A DNA stretch of 64,000 nt from Bin18 sp965242795 (GTDB taxonomy: Bacteria; Desulfobacterota; Binatia; Bin18). The notes under the pieces are model-generated. The model made no database searches. It saw nothing but the letters and a program-made list of their open reading frames with translations, and was not told the DNA's origin. Of this stretch, positions 15,878-27,000 are shown in pieces. A program made the translations under genes and the position numbers. Position 1 is the first letter of the stretch; the number at the start of each line of letters is the position of its first letter. The DNA lies in assembly GCA_965242795.1 (NCBI GenBank), contig OZ251505.1, positions 806,001 through 870,000 of the forward strand, given 5' to 3'.

Positions 15878-16818
15878 GCCACCCCACACAGATTCTCGCT
15901 TCTAAGGGAACAATGAAGATAAAATCGGAATGAGAAGGAGAAATAGGGAAGGATGGAGGGAACACAGCAAGGAAGATGGTTGAGAAATCCGCGTTTCTTC
16001 TCTCTCTCCCAAAGTGTAGAGGAGGGCTAGGGAGAAGAACCCGGATACGTGGGTTACAGGGTAACGTCATCGGCGCGGAGTAGACGCCAATGTCTTGGAG
16101 GGCCTGCGAGCCATGGCCCAATGGGTGAAGTTCACAGGGGGACTTGCTAACAAGAAATTACAGCAAGACGAAGTTGGGTCGGGAATACAGGATCAAACAT
16201 CCAACGCGAGACAAGAGTATAGCGCGGTATGTGTGGAATGGTTGAAGAAGCGATTGGGCGCCCCTTGGTTCATTGGTGTAGAATAGGAGACGGGATGGTG
16301 GAGGGAGAGTTGAGATGAAGCTGTTGCAGTCGAGTTGCGGGCCGAAAAAGGTAATAGAGCGGCTGCATGCGATAGAGCCCGTGCGGGGGTAGCCAGCGGC
16401 CTCCAGAGCGCCGCACCGTTCGTCGGGAAGGCCCTCCGTGGGACCTCGACCCGGATGGTCGGAGCGGGGCGCGCCGACTTATAGCGCTTGACTGCATGCT
16501 AGGCCGCCGCCCGAGGAGATTGTGGAGCCCCCTTTCTCTCCCACCGCCGCGTACATCCAATCCTCTGAACCCCAACACGGTGTGGGTCTTGCGGGATGAT
16601 TCGAGGCGAGGTTGATGTTTACGGGGGACCCTCTCCCGGAGGGAGAGGGGAATAGAAGGAGGAGGGAGGAAACGACAACAAGTTTCTCCTTCCTAAAGCC
16701 CCCCCGACGAAACGATACCGTCTCTCCCCTTCCGAAAGCTCCCCTCCCTGGGTCCCTGCGCTTGTGGGACCTTGAGCTTGTCGAAAGGTCGAAGGGGATG
16801 AGGGTCCCCCGCTCAACC
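15878..16818. other. Long intergenic region between cupredoxin-like gene and hisC
   Basis: These 941 bases hold no convincing protein gene. The first 400 bases are richer in A and T than the surroundings. The section 16297-16545 can form nested long-range helices and is listed separately as a candidate RNA. From 16619 there is a CCCTCTCCC/GGGAGAGGG palindrome, and near 16771 a TTGAGCTTGTCGAAAGG motif. A 63-codon open frame at 16095-16286 was not accepted. Confidence 0.6.
16297..16545 (+). ncRNA. Candidate structured RNA (strand and identity uncertain)
   Basis: Two nested helices can be drawn by eye. An outer one pairs GGTGG/GGGAGAG at 16297-16309 with CTCTCCCACC at 16536-16545. An inner one pairs GCGGC-T-GCATGC at 16359-16370 with GCATGC-TAG-GCCGC at 16494-16507. 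Inside, GTCGG near 16434 can pair with CCGAC near 16474, enclosing TCCG/CGGA. The overall rod with a long interrupted stem recalls 6S-like RNAs, but no conserved core was matched. A TAGAAT box at 16279-16284 could be a -10 element for plus-strand transcription. This remains a structural suggestion only. Confidence 0.3.
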
Positions 16819-17874
16819 TCAATCCGCCACGCCCGCCAGCACCGCGCCGAACTCCCGCACGAAGCGGCGCATCTGCTCCAACGTGCCGATGCTGAGGCGG
16901 AAGCTGCCGTCGATGACCGGCTTGCCGCGCATCGAACGCACGAGGATGCCCCGCTCGCGCAATCCGTCTTCGACGCCCGCGCGCCCCGGCCAGGCCAGCA
17001 CGTAGTTGCCGCCGTCCGCGAACACGCGCACCCCGAGTTCGCGGAGCCGTGCGACCGTCCATTGCTTGGCCTCCAGGACGTGCCGGACGTACTCCGCGCC
17101 GTAGTCGGGGTCGGCCAGCGCCGCCCGGCCGGCGGTCACCGCGAACGCGTTGACGTCGTACGGGCCGGTCGCGCGGCGCAGCATCCGCACGACCTCCGCG
17201 GGGCCGATAGCAAAGCCCAGCCGCAGCGCGGCCAGACCCGCGGCCTTGGACAACGATTGGAGCACGACGACGTTGTCCAGGGCGAGCGCCGCCGGCAGAA
17301 CCGACTGTTTGGTGAAATCCACGTAGGTCTCGTCCACGACGACGAGCGTCCGCGGGACGCTGCGGGCCAAGTCCAGTACCGCCGCCGGGTCGAGGAGCGT
17401 GCCGGTCGGGTTGTTGGGATTGCAGAGGAAACACAGTCGGGGGCCGCGGGCCAACCGTTCGCGCAGCGCCGCCAGCGGAAAGCGCAGATCCGCGGGATAC
17501 GCCACCTCGTCCGGCCGCATACCGTGCCGCAGCGCGCAGGGGTTGTAGTAGCCGAACGTCGGCGCGGTCGTGAGAAACGTATCCCCGTTTCTGCCGTACA
17601 CCTCGAAGATGGTCTGAATCGCGGCGTCCACGCCGTTGAAGGCTTCGACGTGCGCGGCTGGCACGCCGCGCCACGCCGCGTACGCGGCGTTCAGTCCGGC
17701 GTACTCCGGGTACGTCGCGTACGCCGCGGGCGGCAACCCGCGGATCGCCTCGACCACCTTGGGGCTCGGACCGACCGTGTTTTCGTTGAAGTCGAGGCGC
17801 AGCATGGGCCGCCGGCCTTCCAGCGGCGCCGCGTACGGCTCCAGCCGGGCGACCTCGGGCTTGGCTCGAATCAT
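16819..17874 (-). CDS. hisC: Histidinol-phosphate aminotransferase
   Basis: This 351-residue fold-type I PLP enzyme has the HisC-like N-terminus RLDFNENTVGPSP, the NPNNPTGT motif (152-159), DETYVDF (181-187) and the PLP lysine at Lys210 in SLSKAAGLAALRLG. The C-terminal SFRLSIGTLEQM contains the arginine expected to hold the phosphate or carboxylate. It would convert imidazole acetol phosphate and glutamate to histidinol phosphate in histidine synthesis. No other his gene is nearby, so a related role such as aromatic amino acid transamination is possible. The gene is flanked by repeat-bearing spacers and stands alone. Confidence 0.85.
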   Translation of the reverse strand: MIRAKPEVARLEPYAAPLEGRRPMLRLDFNENTVGPSPKVVEAIRGLPPAAYATYPEYAGLNAAYAAWRGVPAAHVEAFNGVDAAIQTIFEVYGRNGDTFLTTAPTFGYYNPCALRHGMRPDEVAYPADLRFPLAALRERLARGPRLCFLCNPNNPTGTLLDPAAVLDLARSVPRTLVVVDETYVDFTKQSVLPAALALDNVVVLQSLSKAAGLAALRLGFAIGPAEVVRMLRRATGPYDVNAFAVTAGRAALADPDYGAEYVRHVLEAKQWTVARLRELGVRVFADGGNYVLAWPGRAGVEDGLRERGILVRSMRGKPVIDGSFRLSIGTLEQMRRFVREFGAVLAGVAD

Positions 17875-18034
17875 GGAAACTCCACGCCCCCTGACCGAAA
17901 ACCCTTCGACGAGCTCAGGGACCGACCTCGACGGACTGGTCCCCGAGCTCGTCGAAGGATGTCGAAACGGGTCCTGGGATCATCCTGTATGCAACTCTCG
18001 CCACACACGCGGATCGAGGGTGTTTTCGACCGCG
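17875..18034. repeat. Repeat pair between hisC and the giant adhesin gene
   Basis: Two inverted copies of the interspersed motif, CCCTTCGACGAGCTCAGGG near 17902 and CCCGAGCTCGTCGAAGG near 17942, can pair as a hairpin. It lies in the hisC upstream region and after the stop of the adhesin gene. Confidence 0.7.
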
Positions 18035-21000
18035 CTACCAGAGCAGGCGCCCGCGCAACATGACGCAGTGTTCCGCGGCGCCGGCCCGGGCCGCGCGCTC
18101 GCCCTCCACGGCTACGTCTATCCATTCGCCGATTTCGATCCGGCTCCCCAGCCGGTAGCCCGCGGTCCCCTGCCCCGCTGCGGACACGCCGCCGTACGTC
18201 GTCAGCAGACCCGCGCCTTCGTGCGTCGCCAACCCGTAGCCCAGGTCCAGCTCGAACCGTTGCGGCGCCAGTCCTTGGGCGTCGTCCCGACCGTCGTCGG
18301 CACGCACGACGGCCGCACCGTCCCACATCTGCACGACCCGACTCGCCTCGGCGCCCCAGCCCGGGGCGAACGCCAGCCACAGCCCCCGGCCGGCCCGGCC
18401 CGGGTCCAGCCGCAGGGTCAGACTCGCGCCCCACTCTTCGAACGCCGATTCCTCGTGCGCCAGCAGGTAACGCCCGCGCGCCTCGATTCCCAGCCCCAGT
18501 TTCGTGTGCGTGTACGCCAGCCCGCCGCCCAGTTCCGCGCCGAATCCCCGCTCGGCCTTGCCGCCGTCCCACCGTCCACCGACTTCCAGGCTGGGCCGGA
18601 GTTCGGACGCCCCGGCCAGCGCCCAGGCGGTGCCGCCTTCCAGCATCAGCCGCACGCGCTGGGCGTCGCCCACGGTCCTCGGCAGGCTCGGCGCGTCCTC
18701 GGCCTCCAACTCGGTGAAGAAGGCGTCCGTCTTCACGGCCAGCTCGACGCCCCGCCACGTCGCCACGTCCTGCCGCGCCCCGACCGCGGCCAGCAGCATC
18801 TCCAGGTCGGTCTTCACCTTGCCGGCCGTGTCCGCAAGCTCGGCGTCGCCCCAGCCCGCGCCCAGCAGGCCCCATACGCCCAACCCGGGACGTGGACGCC
18901 AATGGGCGTACGGCAACACGCTGGTCAGTTCGACGTCCACCTCGCCTTCGATCGCGTCGTCGATGGCGTACTCCACGTCGCCCCGGCTATGGGCCGCGGC
19001 CACGCCGAGCAGCACGTTCTCCCACAAGCGGTAGTCGAGACCGACGTAGCCGGTGAACACGTCCCCCTCCATGCGGAAGTCGTTCTTCGGCCGGCCCTGG
19101 AAATCGCTCGCCGTCCCCCGGCCCCAGAGCGTCCAACCGGAGGTCCAGCCTTCGTTCCCCGCCGCGGCGGTGCCCGAGGCGGCCCGCCGACCCAGCGGGA
19201 CTTCGAATCGACTTTGGGCCAGCATCTCCGTCATCGACACCCGCCGGAACCGCACCGGTGTCCGCAACCGCCGCTCATGCTCGGCCATACCGACCGTACC
19301 ACCGTTCGCTACGCGCACCCGCGCCAAGTCCGGTTCGTCGAAATCCGCGGCGCCCAGACCTTCGGGCCGATAGCCGGCCGAATCCCACGACTCCGCGGCT
19401 GGCGATCCGGTCTCGGTTCCCACGGGGCGAAAAGCGCCGTTCCCCTCATCCCACACCCCGGTCGGGGCGGACCAGGTCGGCTCCCCCGCCTCGCGCATCG
19501 ACCGGGTGAGCATGCCCCAGGCTCCGTGGTCCGCGGGGCCGAACCCTGGCCAGCCGCCGTCCAGCGGCGACACGACCTCGACGCCCAGTGCCCGGGCGAC
19601 GCCGTACGCCATGCCCGCGGCCCGACGCCACGCCGCGGCCTGCCCCGCATCGTCGTGCCGCGTGAGTTCCTGCCCGCCCAGCGTCGCCCCCGCCTGCTGC
19701 CGGGTGAACCGCCCGCCGATCACATCCACCGCGTCCGTGGCCAGCGTCCGCCCCACCCCGGCCAGAACCGAGCCGAGCGCCCGGCGTCGCGCCGCTTCCG
19801 TTTCGTCGTCCCGGATCGTCCCCGTGGCCGCGGAGTCGCCCAGTTCCACGTTCGTCACGGACGTCACCCGCACCGTGAACGTCTCGATGGGCTCGAACGC
19901 GGAATCGTCCAGCGTTTGGACGGTCAGCCTCCCCTCGCGTTCGCCCGGCCCGAGCGTCAGGCTGTCGGTGGTGACCGGGCGGTAGTCTTCTCCCGCCGCG
20001 GCCGTGCCCGGCACCGTCGTCCACGCCAGCGTGACCGGCACGACCGCGGGCTCGGACAACGTGACGGGGAAGATGGCCGCGGCCCCCTCCATCACCGGGG
20101 GTGCGTCCGCGACCGACAGCACGACGCGTACGACTTCGATGGGGAACGTCAGCGTGGCCGCGTTCCCGTCCGCGTCCGTCGCCGTCAGCCGGTACACCGC
20201 CTCCGCCGCCCCCTCGGTCGGCGTGCCCGACAAGACCCGCGTCGCCGCGTCGAACGTCAGCCCCGCCGGCAGCGCCGGCGTCAGGGCGTAGCGCAGCGGC
20301 GGGGTGCCGCCCGTGGCCGCGGGCAACTCCACCGGCGCGATCGGCCGGTGCAGCGCATAGCGTTGCGCCGGGACGACGGCCGCGGCGTCGAAGGTCGGTA
20401 ACCCGGAGGCCGGCTGCCCATCGCGCGTCACCGCCAGCGCGAACGGCAGGCGCGCCGCATACCCGTCCGCGTCCGTCGCCGTCAGCCGGTACACCGCCTC
20501 CGCGGCTTCTTCGGTCGGCGTGCCGGACAGGACGCGCGTTCCCACGTCGAACGTCAGCCCCGCCGGCAACGCCGGCGTCAGGGCGTAGGCCAGCGGCGGG
20601 GTGCCACCCGTGGCCGCGGGCAACTCCACCGGCGCGATCGGCCGGTGCGGTACGTAGCGTTGCGCCGGCACTGCGGCCGTGCCGAAGGTCGGGGTCAGGT
20701 CCCCGAGGACTTCGATGGTGAACGTCAGCGCGGCCGTATCCCCGTCCGCGTCCCGGGCCGTCCACGTGTACGTTCCCTCCGGGGCGCCCGTGGTCGGCGT
20801 GCCGGTCAGCATCCTCCTGGCGTAGTGGACCCGCAGGCCGGCGGGCAGGGACAGCGTCCGGATCGGCGTCGGGCCGGTCAGCAGGTACCGGACGGCGCCG
20901 TCGCCGCCGCTGGCCGCGGGCAGGCGCAGCGGCGCAATCGCCGCGTACTGGACCCAGCGTTGCGCCGGCACCGCGGCCGGAGGTGCGAAGGTCGGCCGCC

Positions 21001-24000
21001 CGTTCGCGGTCACGGTCAGCGTGAAGCTCAGAAACGCCTGGTCGCCGTCCGTGTCCGTCGCGATCAGCCGGTACGGGGTGCGCTCCGCAGCAACCGTGGG
21101 CGTTCCGCGGATGATCCCCCCTCCGTCTGCTCCCGCCTCGGGGACGGTGTACGTGAGCCCCGCCGGCAGCGCCGGCTCCACTCGATAACTCAGCCGCCCA
21201 TCCCCGCCCGTGGCCGCCGGCAACTGCAGCGGCGTAATCGCCCGGTTCTGCAGGTAGCGGAGGCCCGGCAGAGAGCCGACCTCGAAGCTCGGCCGCCGGT
21301 TCACCCCCGGCGATGGGTCCGGGACCGTGGGTCGGGCGCCGACCTCCAGGGTGAACACCACGGTCGCGGTATCCGCGCCTCTCCCGTCCCTGGCCGTCAG
21401 CGTATAGACGGCCGCGGACGCCGTGGCCGTCGGCGCCCCGGATATCCGTCCGCCCCCGGCTTCCGGGCCGGCGGGCGGCGTGTAGGTCAGTCCATCCGGC
21501 AGGGACAGGGTCGTCGCGCTGCCCGGCCCGATCAGCGTATAGCGCAGCGGCGGGTCGCCGCCGTCCGCCGGCACCAATCGCTCGTCCGCCTGCTGGCCCG
21601 TGCTGAAGTGCAGCGCGCGCTGCGGCGACCGGAACAACGGCACCCCGTCCACGCTGAAGGTGATCGGCAACGACACGGTGTCGCCGTCTTCGTCCGTGGC
21701 CGACAGCGTGTACGTCGTCTGCGGCGTCACCGCGGTGGGCACGCCGACGATGGTTCCGCCGTGGGCGGCTACGGCGTGGGGCCGGCGGTAGGTCAACCCG
21801 GCCGGCAGGCCCGGCCCGCTCACCGGGACCAGCAGCGAATAGGAGATCGGCCCGTCGCGGCTGTCTCCCGTGATCGCGGGCAGTTCGCGCGGCGGATCGA
21901 CCCGCTCCCACTGCTGGTATCGGTACGCGGTCGTGGCATCGCCCGGGAACGCCGGCAGTTTGTTCTCGCGCACCTCCAGGGTGAAGGTCACCGTCGCGGT
22001 GTCGCCGTCGGCGTCCGTGGCCGTCAGCGTGTACGTGGCCGCGGCCGTGATCGCGGTCGGCGTGCCCGTGACGTGGCCGGCGGGGAAGGCCGCGCTCCGC
22101 GTATAGGTCAGCCCGTCCGGCAGCGTGAGCGTCGTCGCGCTGCCCGGGCCGGTCAGGGCGTAGCGCAGCGGCGCGTTGCCGCCCGACGCGGTCGGCAGCA
22201 CGTAGCTGGCGGCTTTGTCCTTCTTGTAGCGCTGGGCCGGCACCGTCGTATGCCCGAAGCCGGGCATCGGATCCCCCTCCACCGCGATGGTGAAGTCCAG
22301 CGTCGCGGTATCGCCGTCGGCGTCCGTGGCCGTCAGCGTGTACGTGGCCGCGGCCTGGACCATCTGCGGGGCGCCGGCGAGCGTGCCGCCGTGATGGTCC
22401 GTGCTGCCCGGCGGGGTGTAGGTCAGCCCCGCGGGGAGTCCCGGCAGCGTGTAGCCGAGCGCGCCGTCGCCGCCCTGCGCCTCCGGCAGGGTCAGCGCGG
22501 GGATGGACGAGCCCTGCATGTACGTCTGCGGCGCGACCGTCGCGCTGCCGAAGCTCACCGTCTGGTTCGCCACCACGCGGATGACCACCGTCCGCGTCGC
22601 CGTGTCCCCGTCCGAGTCCGTCGCCGTGTACGTATAGGCGGCCGCCGCGGTCTCTACGCTCGGCGTGCCGGCGATGCGCCGCGTGGCCGCGGCGAACGTC
22701 AGCCCCGCCGGCAGATCCGCGCCGCCCGCCCCTTCCAGCGTGTAGGCGAGCGTCCCGTTGCCGCCGGTCGCCGCGGGCAGTTCCACGTACGCCCCGGCCG
22801 GGCTGCCGACCGCGGCGCCCCGCTTGTAGCGTTGTGCCGGGACGGCCGCACCGAACCGCGGCGTCGCGTTCGTCTCGATCCCGATGCCGAAGGTCAGCGT
22901 ATCCGCGTCGTGCGCGGTCGTGTCGCCGTCCGCGTCGTGCACCGTGTAGGTGTACGTCTGCACCGCCTGGGGGGCGGCCGGCGTGCCGGACAGCAGGCGG
23001 CTCGTCGCGTCGAAGCTCAGCCCGCCCGGCAGCGTCTCCTCGATGCGGTAGCGCAACCCGCCGTTGCCGCCCGTGGCCGCGGGCAGGGGGACCGAGACGG
23101 TCTTGCCGGTCCGATAATCCTGATCGTCCACGGCCGCGGCGCCGAAGTCCGGCGCGCTCGTGGTTTCGTTTTCGGTGACCGTCACCGACACGGGCGCCGC
23201 GGCGGTCAGCGTACCGTAGCCGGTCACTGCGTGGCGCAGCGTCGCCGTGTCCTGGTCGGCGTCGTCGTCCTCCGCGGCGTGCACCGTCACGGTCTGCGCG
23301 GTATGGTAATCGCTCGCGTCGAACGTGAGCGACAGATGCTGTGCCGCGGGTTGCGACCCGGACTGGACAGTGACCTCGCCGTTGTCGCTGGCGGCGCGCA
23401 CCGTCGCGGTGCCGGTCGGCGGCACGGTCAGCACGACCGTATAGGTGGCGCTGCCGCCTTCGCTCACGGTCAGGCCGGACGCGCCGACCGTCACGCCCGG
23501 GGTCTGGGCGTCGTCCACCGTCACCGACACGTCGGACGCGGTGACGGAGCCGTAGCCGCTCACCGTGTGACTCAGCGTCGCCGCCTCGTCCTCTCCGTCG
23601 GTATCCGTCCCCGCACGCACCGTCACGGCCTGCGCGGTGCTCCAATTCGTTCTGCCGAACGTCAGGGCGGAGGAGACGGTGACGTCGGTGCTGCCGCTGA
23701 TTCGGGACGGGGTCACCGTCACGCCGCCGCTCGGCTGCGTCGCCAGCACCACCGTATAGGTGTTCGTCCCGCCTTCGTTCACGGTCAGATGCGTGGGCGA
23801 GACCCCGACCCCCGCCACGGTGTCCTCGATGACCGTCACCGACACGTCGGACGCGGTGACGGAGCCGTAGCCGCCGACCGTGTGCCCGATGGTAGCGACC
23901 CGTCCGCCGGTGGTGCCCACGGCCGCGCTCACGGTCACGGGCCGCGGCGTGGCCCAGTCCGTCGGGCCGAAGGTCACGGCAGCGGAAACGGTGACGTCGG

Positions 24001-27000
24001 TGCTGCCGCTGGTTCGGGACGGGGTGAGCGTCACGGCGCCGGCCGGCTGCGTGGCCAACGCCAGCGTGTACGTCGCGGAGCGGCCTTCGGTCACGTTCAG
24101 CGAGGCGGGTGTGACGGTCACGCCCGGCACGTCGGCGTCGCTCACCGTCACCGTCACGGCGTCCGCGGTCACCGCGCCGTAGCCGTTGACCGTGTGGCGC
24201 AGCGTCGCCGCGTCCGGCTCGCCATCGGCGTCCCGTACCGCACGCACCGTCACGGTCTGCGCCGTGGCCCAGGTGCTCGCCGTGAACGTCAGCGGCGAGG
24301 GGGTGGCGGTGACGTCCCCGTTGTCGCTTTCCAGCGTGACGTGCGCGCTGCCCGCGGGCGGCGTCGTCAGGACCGCGGTGTACGTGGCGCTGCCGCCCTC
24401 GGCGAACGCCAGACTCGTCCGGCTCAGACGCACCCCGGCCTGCCGGACCTCCGCGCTGAACGTCCGGGTCACCGCGTCGTCGTCCACGTCCGTCGCGGTC
24501 AGCGTATAGGTTCGCGCCGCGCTCACCCGCGTGGGCGTCCCGCGGATCGCGGGGCTGGTCCGGTCGAACGACAGGCCGGCGGGCAGCGCCGGCGTCAGCG
24601 TATGGCGCAGGCTGCCGTCTCCGCCGGTCGCCGCGGGCAGGGGATCGGCGACCGCCCGGCCCACGGCCCACACCCGGTCGGCCGGCGTCTGGCCGAACGT
24701 CGGCTGGGCGTCCGTGGCCCGCAGGGCGAACGTCAGCGTATCCGTGTCGCCGTCGCCGTCCGTGGCCGTCAACGTGTACGTGGTCCAGCCCTTGGCCGCG
24801 GCCGGACGGCCGGTAATCGCCCCGCCGGTGGTCGGGTTCGTGGGCGGGGCGTAGCTCAGCCCCTCGGGCAGATCCGGCTGCCCGTCCGCGCGGGTCGGGG
24901 TCAGCGTATAGGTCAGCTCCGCTTCCCCGCCCGTGGCCTCGGGCAACTGGAGGTTCACCGGCGCCACGGGCGTGACGGTCTGGGCGGTCACCGTCGCACT
25001 GCCGAAGTCCGGCACGGTCTGCGTGCCGCGCACCACGTGGCCCACCTGGTCGGCGACCGCGGCGTGCGTCAGCAGCGCGCCGGGCAGCGACGAGTCCGTC
25101 GTCCAGCGGAACGTGCCGGACAGCGCGTCGGCACCGATGCTTATGCCGTTCGTATCCCGGTCCTCGGCGGCCACCGTGTAGGCGAAGTCCACGTAGGTCT
25201 GCTGGCTGCTGCCGTCGTGCGTCGCGGTCAGCGTGCGCGTGCGGCCGCCGACGGCGACGTCCAGCGCGGCGTTGGCGAACGACAGGACGTCGCGGTTGAA
25301 GCTGGCGCGCAGCGTGATCGTGTCTCCCGCGGTGTAATAGCCCGCGGACCCCGGACTGGACGTGACGCTCAGGCCGGTCACCACCGCGCGGGAGGAGACC
25401 TGGACGTAGAAGTCGTACGCGTCGCTGACGTTGCGCGAGTCCCGGGCCGTCAGCGTGTAGGTTTCGTTGACCAGCGGCACGGTCGGCGTGCCGGCGATGG
25501 TCCCGCCGTGCGCGTCTCCGCTGGTGGGGGGCGTGTACGTCAACTCTCCGCCGATGCGGGTCAGGCTCACGTTCGGCTGCGTGGCCAGCGCCAGCGTGTA
25601 GGTCAACGTCCCGACGCCCGCGGAGATCGCCCCCGGCAACGACACGTCGACCGGCACGTCCTGGTAGAAGGTGTATTGCTTGGGTGCCACGTTGCCGAAG
25701 GTGACCGGGACGCCGGCCGCCTTGTGGCCCGCGGCGTTGGTGATGGTGAAGCCGGGCAGGTCGTAATACAGGTCCCGCAGCGGGGCGGTTCGACTCGGCG
25801 AAAAGACGCCGGCGATGCCGGGGGCGACGAGCTCGACCAGGCGCTGCACGCTGATGCCGTCGGTATCGATGTCGTTCACCTGCACCGCGTAGCTGAAGAC
25901 GAGTTGCCGCGTGCCGTTGCCCGAGGTGTAGGTGAACCGGCGGACGGTGCTCCCGACCTCGACTTCGAGCGCCGCCAACCGAATGGCACGTCCCAGAAGA
26001 CCGGTCCTCAATATTCGGGCCGGCCGGTTGAAGGAGACCTCCACGGCAATGGTTTCGCCGGCCGCGTACACGCCGCCGACCCGCGGGCGGCTCGTGATGC
26101 GCACGCCGGTCACGTGGAACGACTCCTCCACCGCGAGGGTGAAGGGGAGCTCGGCCCCCCGGACCTGATTCTGCGTCCGCAGCGTATAGGTGGTGCTGGA
26201 CGACGCGACGGTCGGGACGCCGGTGATGACGGGCGGATCCGTGGTCAGGGGCTGACTCAGCCGGACTCCGGCCGGCAGGGCCGGCGACACCTCGTACAGA
26301 TAGTCCAGAAATCCGCCGGCCTGCGCTTCCGGCAGGGTGACGTGGTTGACCCCGTTGGTCTTGTCCACCGGCGCGTCCTTGTAGAACACCAAGTCGGGCC
26401 CCGTGCGCAGGCTGCGGCCCATGTCGTCGAGGAAGACCGGCCGGTAGCGGCCGTTGACCTTGCGGCTCCCGCCGCCGATGGCGACCTGATAGAGTCCCAA
26501 CCGCTCGCGGGCGTGCGCGTCGAGTGAGGAGGGCAGAACGGGGAGACTGGTCTCCCCTTCACGATACGGACTATAGCCTGGGCCACCGTCCTGGCAGGCG
26601 AAATACCGGCCGTGCAGCGCGCCTCTCTGGATGTTGAAGCCGTTCTCGTCCGCATCGCTGGCCTGCACCAGGTACTTGAAATCGATGAAGCCGTAGTGCC
26701 TGGTCTGCGCGGCAGGATTGATCGACGGGGTCGCGCGGCGGATCGTTCCTCCGATATCGAGTTCGAGGTAGCCGTTCTGCGCGTAGCACATCCTTTCGTC
26801 GCCCCTGTCTCGGCCGAACTGCGACGCGTCATTCCAGCGTATCCGCACGGTGATGGTCTCGCCGGCGACGTAATAGCCGGCGTTCCCCGCCGCGGGATTG
26901 CTTATGACGCTGACGGAGTGGAGTCCGTGGGTGACGTCCGCCGATGCCGGCCGCGGGCTGCACAACAGGAGCGCCGCGGCCAGCAGGCCGGCCCCGCGGA

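Noticed and set aside
16095..16286. A 63-codon open frame in the spacer before hisC
   Set aside because: No ribosome binding site, no similarity, and codon use unlike the neighbours.
19446..24671. A 1741-codon open frame on the minus strand overlapping the adhesin in another frame
   Set aside because: Same GC-driven absence of stops; no domain is recognisable, while the overlapping frame has clear repeats and a barrel.
20645..26527. A 1960-codon open frame antisense to the giant adhesin gene
   Set aside because: It mirrors the repeats of the adhesin in a high-GC region where stop codons are rare, has strong Arg/Gly bias, and resembles no protein.
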